This document shows, piece by piece, positions 1-12,120 of a DNA stretch of 64,000 bases. Location: assembly GCA_022453515.1 (NCBI GenBank), contig JAJNNY010000039.1, forward strand, positions 62,001 to 126,000, read 5' to 3'. Origin of the DNA: Astrocystis sublimbata. Taxonomy: Eukaryota; Ascomycota; Sordariomycetes; Xylariales; Xylariaceae. The position numbers and the translations under genes are program-made. Position 1 is the first letter of the stretch; every line of letters begins with the position of its first letter. The notes under the pieces are model-generated. The model had not been told where the DNA came from. It did not search any database and saw only the letters and a list, made by a program, of their open reading frames with translations.

Positions 1-1255
1 GGTTGGCGATGGAGGTGGAGGTGGAGGTGATGATGGACGATGCATGCCGACGGTGCTGAATAATGCACTGAATGGAAGCCCAGCTGTGACCCCCCTGATC
101 CCCCTGACCCAACAGGCTAGAAGCTGCCTAGAAACAGCTGCAAGATCGCTGCTTGGTAATTTAGTATCAGGTTCAGCGGCTTATACCGCGCAGGGATTCC
201 CTTTAGGAAGTGAGCCGGCTCTGGGCTATGCCTAAAGAGGCATAAACGGCTCAATCTGAGCAAGGACCCTGGATTTGGTACTATGGACATGGCACCTCTG
301 ATATAACCTCAAAGTCTCGAACGCGGGGGTTCAATACTAAGGTCGTAAAGTCTCCAGTTTGCGTCAGTGTTCCGTGCAGATGGCCTTGATTTTCATAGCA
401 TCAAGACATATGAATATGAAGTGCATCGTGGTTTGTGCCTCAAAAAGTCACCGTGTAAATGCTTCCTCTTATGAGCGTTTTGAGGCTAGAGCAGAACTAA
501 AGCAGGCTGGCCGGCCAGGTGCCCTGGATCGGAGGCCTGCTAGAGGAAGGAATGCATGCGGCTTATGTAGCTCGGTAAGAGTCTTACTTGCTGAAGATTG
601 AGATGCTACTGGGGTATTTGAGATATTAATTGAGTTACTAACATGGTCCTGTCGTCAAAGGGATGAGAAATGAGCTTTCTCTCGAAATGTGATGACAACT
701 GCGCTAAATAATTCATGTTTTCTTGACCAGGTACAAGCAGTCGGCGCGCTGCTTTTGGTAAACCCCGCCCCCCACCTGCCCTCAGTGAAGAATATCGCGA
801 CTTCCAGCCCGGGACTTGATGGGTTGTAATTTCTGTATCACCACACCACGGCACACATGCATCACTGTTGCGACCTGGCCATGCAACTGCCTGGTCCCTG
901 AGCAGCTCATTCGCTCCCCTTTAAGCTTATATGAGGCAGAAAAGCAGCAATATCACATGTCATTCACCGCCACGACGTATATAACATTCCATACCCACAT
1001 CATCTGAGGTCACAGCTGCCCTAGCTACATGCAGTCCATCATTACACCGACAGAAACCGACGATGACGATCGTCGAGAACTACATGAACTAAAGGGCAGA
1101 AACAGTTCGTAAAACGGAGAAAACATACACGTACATACTTCCCACTTTGAACATCAGTCTCGAATTAGACATAGACAATCTTCTCTCTCTCCGTCTCAGT
1201 CATCACTACTCTTCCACTTGCCAGACATATTTGACTACCCAGGTATTTGGCTACG
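1..1255. other. intergenic / 5' flank without recognised gene
   Basis: Only short open frames without recognisable domains occur here. There is a GGAGGT microsatellite at about 9-30. The last few hundred bases before 1256 are the likely promoter and 5' UTR of the histidine-phosphatase gene; a pyrimidine-rich stretch around 1165-1215 precedes its start codon. Confidence 0.5.
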
Positions 1256-3680
1256 ATGGGCCGCCCCCCGGCTTACATCTTCGTCGTCAGGTAAGTTGTC
1301 TCGCCGCCATGTCCTTGTCCCCAGCGCTGGCACTTCTGCATTCCTGCGTTCTTGCGCTGACCGCGTATCATCGACGCTTGGCAGACATGGCCACCGTCTG
1401 GATGCCGCCGATAAACAATGGCATTTAAGCTCGCCTACGCCCTACGACCCACCGCTGACATATGGTGGCTGGATGCACTCCCGCAACGTCGGCGTGCGCA
1501 TCGCTAATATCCTACGTGATGATCTCGCTGCCCAGTCCACCGCCGAGACCACCGCCGATGCCTCGCTGTCGGCGTCGCCGTCTGCGCCCCGGAAGCGTCG
1601 GCGCTTCCGTGTCGTTGTGCACAGCTCTCCCTTCAATCGCTGTGTGCAGACCTCCATCGCCATAAGCGCCGGCCTGGCTGCGAATCCGACACCGTCCAAG
1701 ACCACCGAGCCCGCCCCGTCCCGACCAGACAATCTGCGCCTCGGCCAAGCCTCCTCCTTCTCCAACCCGGCTCCGACCAAATCACGACCCGATGTCGAAG
1801 TCGCCGGCGCTGTCGGAGCCCCCGTCGGAGCTCCCGTCCCGACACAGCTCCCCGAACCACACAAGACAGCACTCGTCGAGAAGTCGGTCCTCCGTCTCGA
1901 CGCCTTCCTCGGCGAGTGGCTGTCGCCCGACTACTTCGAGCACATCACGCCGCCTCCGAAGTCGGCGCTGATGCTGGCGACGGCCAAGGCCGAGCTGCTG
2001 CGCCGGTCCAGCTACCACGACTACCCTCACTTCCACCACCGCGTCCACTCGAGCACCTCCAGCCATCTATGGGGCGGCATCTCCGGCCACAGCCACAGCG
2101 GAGACGTGAGCACGCCCTCGGCCACACCCTCGGCGCAGAGTGCAAGTATCAACTCTCCCTTCGACTCGCTGCCCAATATCGCCGACAGTTTATCCAACCG
2201 CGGAAGCCACGCCAACGGGCATACAAATCACACCGAGACACGAGGATCAACAAATGGCCACCATCACCATGCTCAGGGCTATGTGCATCCCGTCCCGTCT
2301 TACGCCCTATCCCCGTCCGAGCCCATACCTAGGGGCTACGTCGCTCACGCTCGGGATGCCTGCGCATCCATAGACTACCAGTGGGACTCCTCACGGGACA
2401 CCATTGCCTGGGGAGACGGAGGAACATTGCCGGAAGAATGGGCCGCCATGCACCAGCGATTTAGGAGAGGACTGAGACGGTTGGTCGACTGGTACGGCAC
2501 CACCGAGAACGCCGGCCACATGGTCACCCGAACAGCACACGCCCATGCATCGGAGCCAGATCACACCAGCAACGGCGAGCACGATGACGACATCGACGTC
2601 GAAGACGTAGTGGTCCTCGTCTCGCACGGCGCAGGCTGCAACGCGCTCATCGGCGCCATCACGCAACAGCCCGTGCTCGCCGACGTGGCCATGGCGTCCC
2701 TGACCATGGCCAAGCGCCGCGCCACCTTCGACCCCAAGGGAATCGACCTTGCGCGCGAAAAATCCCACTCGTCGCTAGCTACTCTAGGGTCAACTCACGT
2801 CATGTCCAGAGCGACGTTCCCGGAGATGTACGAGCTAAAGCTGTTCGCCAATACCGACCATCTCAAGACGCCGTCAAACGCAGCTTCTAATCGCACGGCT
2901 TCGATGTCGCGCCCCGACAAGGACAAGCCCCGCTTCACCTCGGCACTTAAGGAAATCAACTTCGGCTCTCTTTACGGGGAAACCTCGAGGAACCGCTCGC
3001 CTAATGGGAACAGGTCGTCCTCGGGCAGTCTGCGACGCTCCTCGGGAGGCACCACGCCGACGCTGAGTTTTAAACCTCCTGCTCTCGACGCGAGCACTAC
3101 TACTACTACTAGTAGTAGCAGTAGTGGCAGGGGCGGAGGTATCACCGTAGGCAGCGGGAAGTCGAGTTTCTCCGTCACGACAAGACCGGATCGCTCGGGG
3201 TCCGGCACCTGGGGCCTGTGGAGCCCGCGGCTGCAGGAGGAAGAGGCGATTGAGGAGGAGGAGCCCATGTTTTTGAACTTTAGCCATGAGAAAGCCGCAC
3301 CGACTTCTAATCCGAATCCTAAGCCGTCGAGGGGCTCGATAGGCTCTTCGTCTCCGTTGTCTCCTGCGTTTTCGAAGGATAAGATAAAGGAGAAGGAGAA
3401 GGAAAAGAAGGAAAGCAGGCATAGGTTCGAACTGCCTACGTTTAACACACATACGCGGTCGTCGTCTAAGGCGTGTAGCGAGACGTCGGAGCCGGAACTG
3501 AAGCCTGAGCATCATGATGAAGAACACGATGATTTCGATGAGGACTCGGTTCCTAAGCTGTGGGCTGGCACAGGTTCGGGCAATGGGGGTTTGTGGGGAG
3601 CCCCGAGACCGCCGGGCGAGGCGGAGAGGTTGCGCGACTTTAGCTCGAGTAAGCGGCGGTGGACTGTTACTGAGCGCTGA
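1256..3680 (+). CDS. histidine phosphatase superfamily (phosphoglycerate mutase-like) protein
   Basis: Two exons, 1256-1290 and 1385-3680, giving 776 residues. The 94-bp intron (GTAAGT...GGCAG) splits the catalytic Arg codon: joining the exons restores FVVRHGHRLDAADKQW, the phosphohistidine RHG motif at residues 12-14. A second conserved block, VSHGAGCNAL near residue 426, supplies the other active-site His of the superfamily. In between lies a Ser/Pro/His-rich spacer. After about residue 460 the protein becomes low-complexity, with Ser/Thr runs and a Lys/Glu block, so the phosphatase core carries a long disordered tail. The family transfers phosphate through His, but substrates of these large fungal members are not known to me. 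The start at 1256 is chosen because it gives the short N-terminus directly before RHG; a longer open frame from 1218 runs through the intron and is not preferred. Confidence 0.85.
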
Positions 3681-5135
3681 TGATGTGATGGCTTTCATAT
3701 TTCACATTCATGGTGTGCCGCCATCGATATCTCACTCCTCTCCACGGGTATTATACTACGTACATACATATGACTACTTACTTTACTCACCTCAATCACC
3801 ACCGACTCCCATCGCCACTCAGACACCACTCAGACACCAACACACGCACACAATACATAATCACGACATCACGGAAATTGGAATTGGAAATATTGGAATG
3901 CGGACGGGCGGCCAGACATGTTTGAAAAGGGGGTTAGCGATTATTCTACGCTAGGCTGTTTGTTTTGCTGTCTGTCTGTCTCATCAGGACGAGAGTATAA
4001 AATTATCCAATTTGCGTCATCAGCATTAGAATAGCGAAAGAAAGCAAGCAAGCGATCAAGCAGGGAGTTGAGTTGTTAAGTTGATTGTTGCTACGCGAAT
4101 GGACTCCCAAATCAAAAACAAAAGCACAAATGAGAGGAAAAGGAAAAGGAAAGTCGGGATTAGGGCGGGTTTTTGGCGGAATATTTAATTTTACCCTCCT
4201 CTCTTCCCTTCGCTTCGCTCTTCTACATAAATAATATTCATGAACAAGCCCCGCGCAAACTTCGTGCCTTTTCTCATCTTCTACATGTGATGTGTGATGT
4301 GTGATGTGTGATGAGCGTAAGTAAGTGACCTACCTACCTAGGTGATTATAGACAGACAGGCCAGCGTACGTAGTATCAGCGTCGAGTACAGAAATCTTGA
4401 TCTGGCTGCCACGACGAATGAGTTGCCGCGATATGTACGACTTGACGATGGTGTATGCTATATAATTTACCTCAATCACATGCCCGATATCTAAGAATCT
4501 GATGTCCTGAGTATTAAATATGTCAAGTCCATAACTGCATTGCGCGCATATATAATTCTTACATGCCGACCTAGTAGCTCGACGAGCTTGATTTGATGAA
4601 GCCTGCAATGACACACAATATGATTGAAAATTGGTTTCTTATCCTCTTCTTCTTCTCTATCTCAAAGACGACCATCCTGCCTCCTGCCATCTAAGTGTAT
4701 ATACAGTAGTAGTGGTAGCAGTAGTAGCAATCGCAAAGACAAAAAGGCTCTGAGATTTGACCGAGTTGCTTTTCCCAGTTTGGAACATACGCCGTCCGTC
4801 CGTCTGTTCGTCAAGGCGTTGATTAGACATCGCATTTGGAGGCACTTGGATCTCACCTCACCTCACCTCACCTGGGCACCCTGCCCCTCGTGACAAGCAC
4901 GACGCAGCCGAGTAGCTTGGACATGAGTAGGAGGTAGGTAGGGTAGCGGCTTTCTCAATGACAGCGAGGAGGGAGGAAAGGCCGGATCCTATATCCCCGC
5001 TTTCCGCAGCAGCAGATCGACCTCCCATTTCACCCAGCATCAACAGATCAAATCTCTCATCGCCCCCTCCCTCTTAAGAGACTCGGCCATCTCACTTTCA
5101 AACCCAGTCCCCTTCAAACCCCACCCTCAACGCAA
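3681..5135. other. convergent intergenic region
   Basis: This lies between the 3' ends of the phosphatase gene (+) and the carnitine carrier gene (-). It holds a TGTGATG tandem repeat (4286-4314), a CCTACCTACCTAGG motif near 4337 and a CTCAC repeat (about 4850-4872). No supported gene is seen; small open frames lack domains. Confidence 0.5.
4286..4314. repeat. TGTGATG microsatellite
   Basis: About four tandem copies of a 7-8 base unit in the 3' intergenic region. Confidence 0.8.
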
Positions 5136-6418
5136 TCAAAACTTCTCCTCCTTATCAAACGCCTTCCGCATAGCCTGATGCGCAACCTCGACCCCCAAAA
5201 ACGTCGCCGCATTCGCCGGCACAGCCCTCGCAAGCGCCGGCCCAAAGCCAGGGAAGAAAGCCTTGACACCTCCCTTCCCATACAACTCCCTCACCACGCC
5301 CCCCACACTAACATTCCCCTCGGCAGTCTGCAGCCTGCTCTTCACCGTATCAACCGGAAAGACCGGGATCCACATCGCCACACCCGCCGCGCCGCCCGCC
5401 GCCGTAATAGCCAGCAGACTCAGCTCCCCCTTCGGCTTCCCCGTAACCTCGTCTTTCGGCGTCAGCCTCCGCTTAATATACTCATAAGCCGCAAAATACG
5501 CCGCAGAGCCCGGCCCATCTCTGGCAAGCGTAGCCGCAGAGCCGCGAAATACCGAGCGCAGGCCGCCTTCCGCATACAGCTTTTTCACCACATCAAGCCC
5601 GCCTTTGTATTTCGGCTCTTCGCCGGGTTTGAGGCGCGAGCCCTGGACTTGCAGGATGACTTTGACGCGTTCGAAGGGCGCCGTGATGGCTGTCATGGGC
5701 ACGGCGGAGAAGAAGCCTGCGGTGGAGATTTGCGCGATGGAGAGGGTGCCGGACGGAGAGGGGGGCGTCATGGTGGTGACGATTTGCTTGCCGAGGTCGT
5801 AGCCCCAGAAGGAGACGGCGACTGTTTAGGATGAAGGAGGAGTGTTAGTTAGTTAGTTGGTTGGTTGGATGGGTGGGACATGGTGGATATGCGCAAGCAA
5901 GCACAGGAACTCTATTGCCAGACACAGTTCGTACCCCCGAGACCTCGCGCTGGAGCGAGCACCGGACCAAACCCCAACGCAGCCAGAAGTAGGGATAAGA
6001 AGGAAGGAAGGCAAGAGAGAAAGAGAGCAAAACAGAAAAAGAACATACACATAGGCGTAACCCCCACCAACGGCGCACTAACACCCGCATACAACCCGCG
6101 TCTCAGCCCATCCCTCGCAATACTCTTCCTCACAACATCCACGGCACTTGAATAAACTCCTTTTTCAGCAGTCTGCATGCGCACCTTGACGAGATCGAAC
6201 GGATGGCCCACGACGACGGCGCACACGCCTCCGAAGCCGCCCGCCGCAAAAGACCGCAGTTGGGTCGCCAGCCCGCTGGCTGCGGCTTTGGCTTCGTCTT
6301 TGGCTTCCGCGGCGCTGGACGGGATGTGTGGCAGCTTGTCGGCGGCCGCGGGGGGCAGGTGCGATTTGATGGTGGCGTTTAGGTCCGGGCCCGAGTCGGC
6401 GGGGTTGGAGGGGGGCAT
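5136..6418 (-). CDS. crc1: mitochondrial carnitine/acylcarnitine carrier
   Basis: Exons 6418-6049 and 5821-5136 (intron 6048-5822, GTATGT...ACAG) give 351 residues. Three carrier repeats are seen, each with the Px[DE]xx[KR] signature: HPFDLVKVRMQ, APFERVKVILQ and FPVDTVKSRLQ. The second and third match the carnitine-carrier type closely. Joining the exons gives VGVTPMFAVSFWGYDLGK, as in that family. It exchanges acylcarnitines for free carnitine across the inner mitochondrial membrane, which is needed for growth on fatty acids and acetate (AcuH/Crc1 role in other fungi). An Ala/Lys-rich N-terminal extension of about 50 residues precedes the first repeat. Start at 6418 is the first ATG in frame. 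The 5' flank contains a GT microsatellite. Confidence 0.93.
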
Positions 6419-6425
6419 TTTTGAG

Positions 6426-6443
6426 GTGTGTGTGTGTGTGTGT
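6426..6443. repeat. (GT)n microsatellite
   Basis: About nine GT units immediately 5' of the carnitine carrier start codon, so probably in its 5' UTR. Confidence 0.85.
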
Positions 6444-7016
6444 GGGTGTTCTGGGTGGGTGGGTGTTCTGAATGGGAGTTTGCGTGAGAGAAAGTAAGTA
6501 GACCAAGTGGTTGGTGGTTAGTGTTTGGTGTCGTGGGATGGGTGATGACGAAGGCTCAGGCGCAGGTTCGGTGGTTGTCGCACGCGGGGTGTAGCTGTAA
6601 AATAAATCCCTCTGTCGAGTTGTGTCTCCCTTATTAATCGCTTTCGGTTGTCTTGTCTTGTCTCGTCTCGTCTTGTCTTACTTCTTTCGTTCTTTTCTAT
6701 CTCTATTTCTGTCCCCAATTCCTAGATTGTTATGTCACCAAATTGCGAACTTCGACAAATCGGTTGCGATAGCGGGGTGTTTGATTTCGCAGTCAAGTAA
6801 TTAAAATCGTCCGAAGCTCACTCGCTCGCTCGCTCGTCTGTCTGTGCGTCTAACTAGGTAACCCCTGTAGGTATGTCGTAGGTGTAAACTATTGCAAGTT
6901 GTAAGAATGAATGTCGAGTGTGTAACGAGCGCCACAACAACAGCAAAAGCCAAAAAGGGGAGACTAATCTCTCGAATCTCCAAGCAGGACAGCACAAATA
7001 CTATATACTTTCAAAT

Positions 7017-7040
7017 CCCTCCCTCCCTCCCTCCCTCCCT
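7017..7040. repeat. (CCCT)n microsatellite
   Basis: About six CCCT units in non-coding DNA. Confidence 0.85.
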
Positions 7041-7705
7041 ATTCACCCCCAAGTCAGGAACTTCCTGAATCAAGATCGGCAAATGGCGGCCGACCGGGGC
7101 CAAGACCTCCCTTCTGCCGAGGTACATTTCCCTTTCCAACTCCCACTACCTAATCCACTATCCACTATCCCCAGCCTGACTGACGTCGCTTTTCTGGGCA
7201 ACCTGGTCAGTGAAATCTAAGCTGGAAAGAGGGCACAAAATCGCATCTGCTCCGACCTAGGAACCGCACAGCCAGAAGCTTGCGCCGCTTCCGTGCTAGC
7301 GTCTGGCATGTGAGAGGGAATCCAGCTCCTCCAGTTGAAACTGCTCGTCGATGATTGGACAATGCACCACACTTGCATGGGACAACGACCAATGCGCCCC
7401 GGACTAGGCGGCTGACTAGCTCGACTAGTAGCGAGACAGGAGATAGGCGAATAGGCTCGATAGTAGGCGGCTGACTTTTAAAGCTGGGGTCGAGCGGCTC
7501 CCGCGGCTCTGAGAATAATAATTCAAATTTTTGTGGGGTTGGAATTGTCACCTTCTTAGGTAGTATTTTGTGCCGCTATAGCTGGCTGGCTTCGAATAGG
7601 TAGCTTGCTTTGCTCTTTGACCGAAAGATGGACCGAAGCTTTAACCAAGGTAAATACGGTACGCTCGGCTCATGAGACACATGGATAGTTCGATGGAAGG
7701 ATCTA

Positions 7706-7721
7706 ATTTACCTAGGTAAAT
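7706..7721. repeat. 16-bp perfect palindrome ATTTACCTAGGTAAAT
   Basis: Perfect inverted repeat centred on CCTAGG, one of many intergenic copies of the CCTAGGT-type motif in this window. Function unknown. Confidence 0.7.
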
Positions 7722-7992
7722 CCAACCATCAGTGTTGTAATGGGATAGCGCATGAGAGAGAAGACCATCGGAAAATCTTATGAAGTGTGTTCTCACTTGG
7801 GTTGAATGTCTCGTACACCTCCATCAAGAATCTTCCAAAGTTGTCATATGTACGCATAATAGGTTTACAAGTTTATATACACTAGAAATGATCCTCGATG
7901 CCGCAAATCTTAGATACCTACTGGCTCATCAGCCACATAGCCTGACCAATTAATGTTGTTACATATATAGACAGACATCGACATCAACCCCC

Positions 7993-9813
7993 TCAATCAG
8001 ACCGACCCAGCGACATATTCCCAAACCCACTCGCGCTCGGCGTTCTCGGCGATAGCGGGTTCACCCTGCCCATCCTACACCAACACGTCCCGTCGCCCTC
8101 GCGTTCGACCTGCACCGTGACATCGATGCCGTGGCCCAGCAGATAGTTCCTGACGCGATCCCTGACCTCTTCCATATCCGCGCCTCTCATGGCCGCCACG
8201 TGCATCACGCCCAGGAGCTTCCCGCCGTTCTCGCTGCCCGCCCTGTCGTCCGTCCAGAACTTGGGGACCGCGTACGACGCCACGCCGCGCTGGTTCGTCA
8301 TCTCCGACAGCACGTTGCGCAGGTTGTACTCGGACTCGGCCGTGTTGTTCAGCAGCAGGCGCTGGGCCGAGGATTTGACCAGGGGCGTCGCGGTGATGAG
8401 GATGAGGTATGCGATGAGGAAGGAGGCCAGCGGATCCCAGCCCGACCATGGCAGCCAGTAAGTCAGCGCTGTGGATACGATGACTGATGCACTTCCAAGC
8501 GTGTCGGCCAGGATGTGCAGGTAGATGCCGTGCATGTTCTCGTTGTCGTGGCTGTGACCATGACTGTGGCCGTGGCTATGTCCATGCCCATGATCGTGTC
8601 CGTGATCGTGGCCGTGCGCATGGCCGTGAGACCCAAAGGCGAATATTCCCAAGAGGTTGACGACCAGTCCCAACGTGCTGACAACGAACAACTCTCCCAA
8701 TCGCTTCGTCTGCCTCCCCTCAAGCATGCGCTCGAAAGCCTCGAACATGATTTCGAGACTAATTAGTCTGTACATGAAGGTTAGCCAATACGGTAAAGGG
8801 AAGTTTAATGGTGTCTTGGCACTTACACGAGAAAGACCCCATTGGCGAAGCCACTCAACGTCTCGACTTTTCCGAATCCGTACGGAAACCTCTGGCTGGG
8901 TGGCCATTTGCTCATGACGGAAGCGAAGAGGCCGACCGCCAAGGCCACGCAGTCAAAGAACATGTGTATGCTGTCGCTGAGCAGTCCCAGCGAGTCGGTG
9001 AGGTAGCCGTACACGGCCTGTACCATCATGAAGCTGAAATTGACTCTAATGAAGCTTGTATTAGCACGCACAAATCATGAAACCAGGAGACCAGGAGACC
9101 TTGCAAAGTACATACCCCATGAAGTAAAAAATGCGCCTCGAGTCTTTGTCCGTCATGATGGCATGTATGAGCGGCCAATTGGAGGTGTAGGGGAGGAGCA
9201 GCCCGGTGAACTTGGAGTAGTTCTGGGAGTGATGGTGATGATCGTGGCTGTGATCGTGGTGGCTGTGACCATGACTGTGGCCATGGTCGTGATTATGGCT
9301 GTGGTCGTGGTCGTGATCGTGATTGTGGCCATGGTTATGATCATGGTCATGGTCATGATCATGGTCGTGGCTGTGGTCATGTTCATGGTGGTGTCCGTGA
9401 TCGTGGGAATGTGTGTGTTTGTGGTGAGTAGGCGTATAGGGTTCTTTCTCCCCTGTGGGGCTCGGGAGGTCACCGGTGTTCTGGCGCAGCGGCGATGGCC
9501 TGTTCTCGCGTCGTTGCAAGGCGATAAAGGAATTGGCGCGGTATTGCGACGAGTTCTGGCGGGCATGAGCGACAGCATCTTCGTCTATGCTCTCGCTGCT
9601 CGGGGTGTGGCCGTGGCCGTGGCCATTGTCGCGGCTGTGGTTATAGCTGTGGGAGCGGACGGAGCCATTGGACATGCTCGAGCGCGCCCGCGAATGGCCA
9701 AAGGAGGGAGGCGAATGACTATGACCGCCGTGGCTGTGGAGGTGGTCGATGGAGCTGTGAGGGGTATGGGCGTGCGTCAGAGGCGCCTGGGGAAGAGCGT
9801 AAGACGACGCCAT
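7993..9813 (-). CDS. msc2: Msc2/ZnT5-7-type cation diffusion facilitator (zinc transporter)
   Basis: Exons 9813-9116, 9045-8827 and 8767-7993 (introns of 70 and 59 bp, GTATGT and GTAAGT donors) give 563 residues. The joined product reads RRIFYFMGVNFSFMMVQ then DSLGLLSDSIHMFFDC, the CDF metal-site helix with its HxxxD-type residues, and later HILADTLGSASVI, the second site. Residues about 150-205 are an almost pure His/Asp tract and a second His/Gly loop lies between the middle helices; such loops bind zinc in this family. Msc2-type carriers move zinc into the ER/secretory pathway, usually with a partner (Zrg17 in yeast). Only the C-terminal CDF half of yeast Msc2 is represented, as in animal ZnT7. 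Start at 9813 is the first in-frame ATG; an upstream coding exon cannot be excluded. Confidence 0.88.
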
Positions 9814-12120
9814 GGTACCGTGTCGCCGGTATCACGGGAGACGTCTCTGCTCGCGGGCGTCGGGTTGCTAGGGCCGGGCGGAATGTCCGTGGCCAATTGC
9901 CTAGTATGTGACAAGCGATGTCTTCCTCCCGGGAACTGGATATTGCGTAGTGACGGGTGGGCAGGCAGGCAGGCGGTGTCGCCTCGTCGCAAGATGTCAA
10001 GCTTGAGTTTCTTGTAGCGATGGGGTTCGGAGCTATTGGGCTGCTCGTTCTAGGCCTTGGGCCAGTGTTTCGGGGTGTAGATGGCGTTCGATTGATTATG
10101 CCGGGTGAGACATCCGCATGCAGCAGAGTCAATGGTCGTCGTAGGTTGATTGTTCAGTCAATCAGTCGGCGGGCTCGGACCTTGGGCGGGAAGCAGAGGA
10201 GCAGGTTAGGACGAACAGACGGGCAGTCGGGACAGTCTGTCAGGGGAGACGGGCAGGGGTGGCACGGGGATAGCCAAGAGTAAACAGGTCGAATACGTAG
10301 CGTTGACGGGAGATCGCGCCAGGGTGGTTTAGTTCAAGTGATGGTTGTGAGGGGTAGGACCCGAGAAGACGGACGAGAATGAGGCCCGGGAGCAAGAAGG
10401 ACAATGAAGGTCAAAGGTGAGTTTGTCCAGAAGGAGAAATTGGAGAGGATCGGTATTCATTGGCTGGCTACACAGCAACTGCTGTATCGTCCAAAAAGGC
10501 ATCCAATAAGCACCTTAATCTTCGGAGGCTTCCTTGGCTCCTTCCGTTGTTGTTGTTGCTGCTGCTGGCCCCAGAGAGTACCCGTCTATTTTAGGCGCAT
10601 CTCCAACTGCCGCTTACCCCTTTTGAGTGTTGCATTGCGGTCAGCGACAGTAAGCGTATACCCATCGCCCTCTATTAAGCAATGCCTACCTCATATGATG
10701 CCCATCTATTATAATGAAACCTCTGTATTATCAAAACAATAGACAGGGCTGCTAATTGAACTTTCCTCGCTCTTTAAGCTGCTGTTGTCTGAATTAGTTC
10801 AAGCAATGTAGCATTGATTTTACCGTGCAGGGGGTGGCCCGTACCGTTGCGTCTCCGTACGCCCAGTTCTTGCATGCATACGATAAGGCCCTACATGTAC
10901 CTACAGCCTGGAGATGTTGGAAGATGCTAAACACCGTATTACATAAGGTATACAAGCACTCACAACAGGTCAGCAGTGTCTTTGAACATGAAGACCAATC
11001 ATGGGATGCAATTGGAGCACATCCACAGCATTGGACCCCTAGCCACACGTTTTGGTCGATGCTGTGCCCTGTGATCGATCGCATCGCTACACTGTATCTA
11101 TATCTGTGGCCATTAAAGTTGAAGTTGCAATACAGCTGGAGTCGCACATGTCTGATCTGAAAATAGTGGTTGTCTGGCTTGGCTGTAAGTCAGGTTATTG
11201 GCCTATCTGGCGTGCCTGGTCTGGCCTGGTCTAGCTGGGCGAGCAATCGAAGCAACAATGCAGGGTCCAAACGATTCAAGGCAGGTCGAGTCTTGTCATA
11301 CATATTGTAGGTCTGCATCTCATCTTTCGACTCTGTAATCTCCATTTGATGGCGAGTCAAGGGGAATGGAGCTAGCCGTACTTCACTTAGCCATTGTTTT
11401 AGGTTGGCGAGTCGTGGGGCAGCAACCCGCCAAGGTTGGTCTCTTTTGGGTCTGTGTATGCCCAGGTCGTCTCTGTCAGGGCCCATCCTCTGCCGTGCAC
11501 AGGGGCAAAACTTTGTGTTAGGCAATGGAGCACGCGCATTGGTGGTCCAGCTGGGCCCAATTCTCTTTACGCGTTCACGTCTAAGTACAACCTTGAAGTA
11601 CACACTGCAGCAACCCACATCTGAAGGTGGGATGCCACAAGGTACATTAACACACATGTGAGGGGCAGGTGTGTGACTTTACCGTCTTTCACTTCCACTC
11701 AATTACATTGGATTGAAATGCCGGGGTCCTGCCTCTCATGGATTTATTGCATTGGCATTGGAAAAACAGGAGCGGAATAATGTATGAGATATAAAAAGTG
11801 CGGTGAATGCTGCCAATTGGCAATATGCAGCAGCTGTATGTAAGATATTTGGATACATCATGTAATGCCGTCCATGACCTGCGTCAGTGGCGGGCACTGT
11901 ACCATTGGTGCTGGCATGCTGGGATGGGTACATGCTCCAGTGGGCTTCTGCAATTGCCCACCAGGTACCTCTCACTGTACCACAAGCCTTTGAAAAAAGT
12001 TTACCTTTTCCACCTCCGAAATTTCACCACCTCAGACACGACAGCAGCGTCGCCCGTAGACCACAGCCCATCGCACAGCTCCTTCTCCGAGGTCACGGTC
12101 ACGGTCACGGTCGCACGACG
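9814..12120. other. divergent intergenic region
   Basis: About 2.3 kb between the 5' ends of the zinc transporter (-) and CTP synthase (+). No open frame has recognisable domains. The last 100 bases before 12121 contain a GGTCAC repeat (about 12094-12115) and are likely CTP synthase 5' UTR. Confidence 0.5.

Larger units (their letters stand above)
6419..7992. other. intergenic region with microsatellites and a CCTAGG palindrome
   Basis: Upstream of the carnitine carrier (-) and downstream of the zinc transporter (-). Holds a GT repeat, a TGTCT/CGTCT pyrimidine tract (about 6645-6690), a CCCT repeat (7017-7040) and the 16-bp perfect palindrome at 7706-7721. A 114-codon open frame on the minus strand (7207-7551) has no recognisable features and is not called. 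Confidence 0.5.

Noticed and set aside
7207..7551. 114-codon minus-strand open frame
   Set aside because: No recognisable feature and low protein-like character; left as intergenic.
9028..10017. 329-codon + strand frame rich in Val/Met
   Set aside because: Reverse complement of the His/Asp repeat of the zinc transporter; the Val-Met-Ile runs are an artefact of the repeat.
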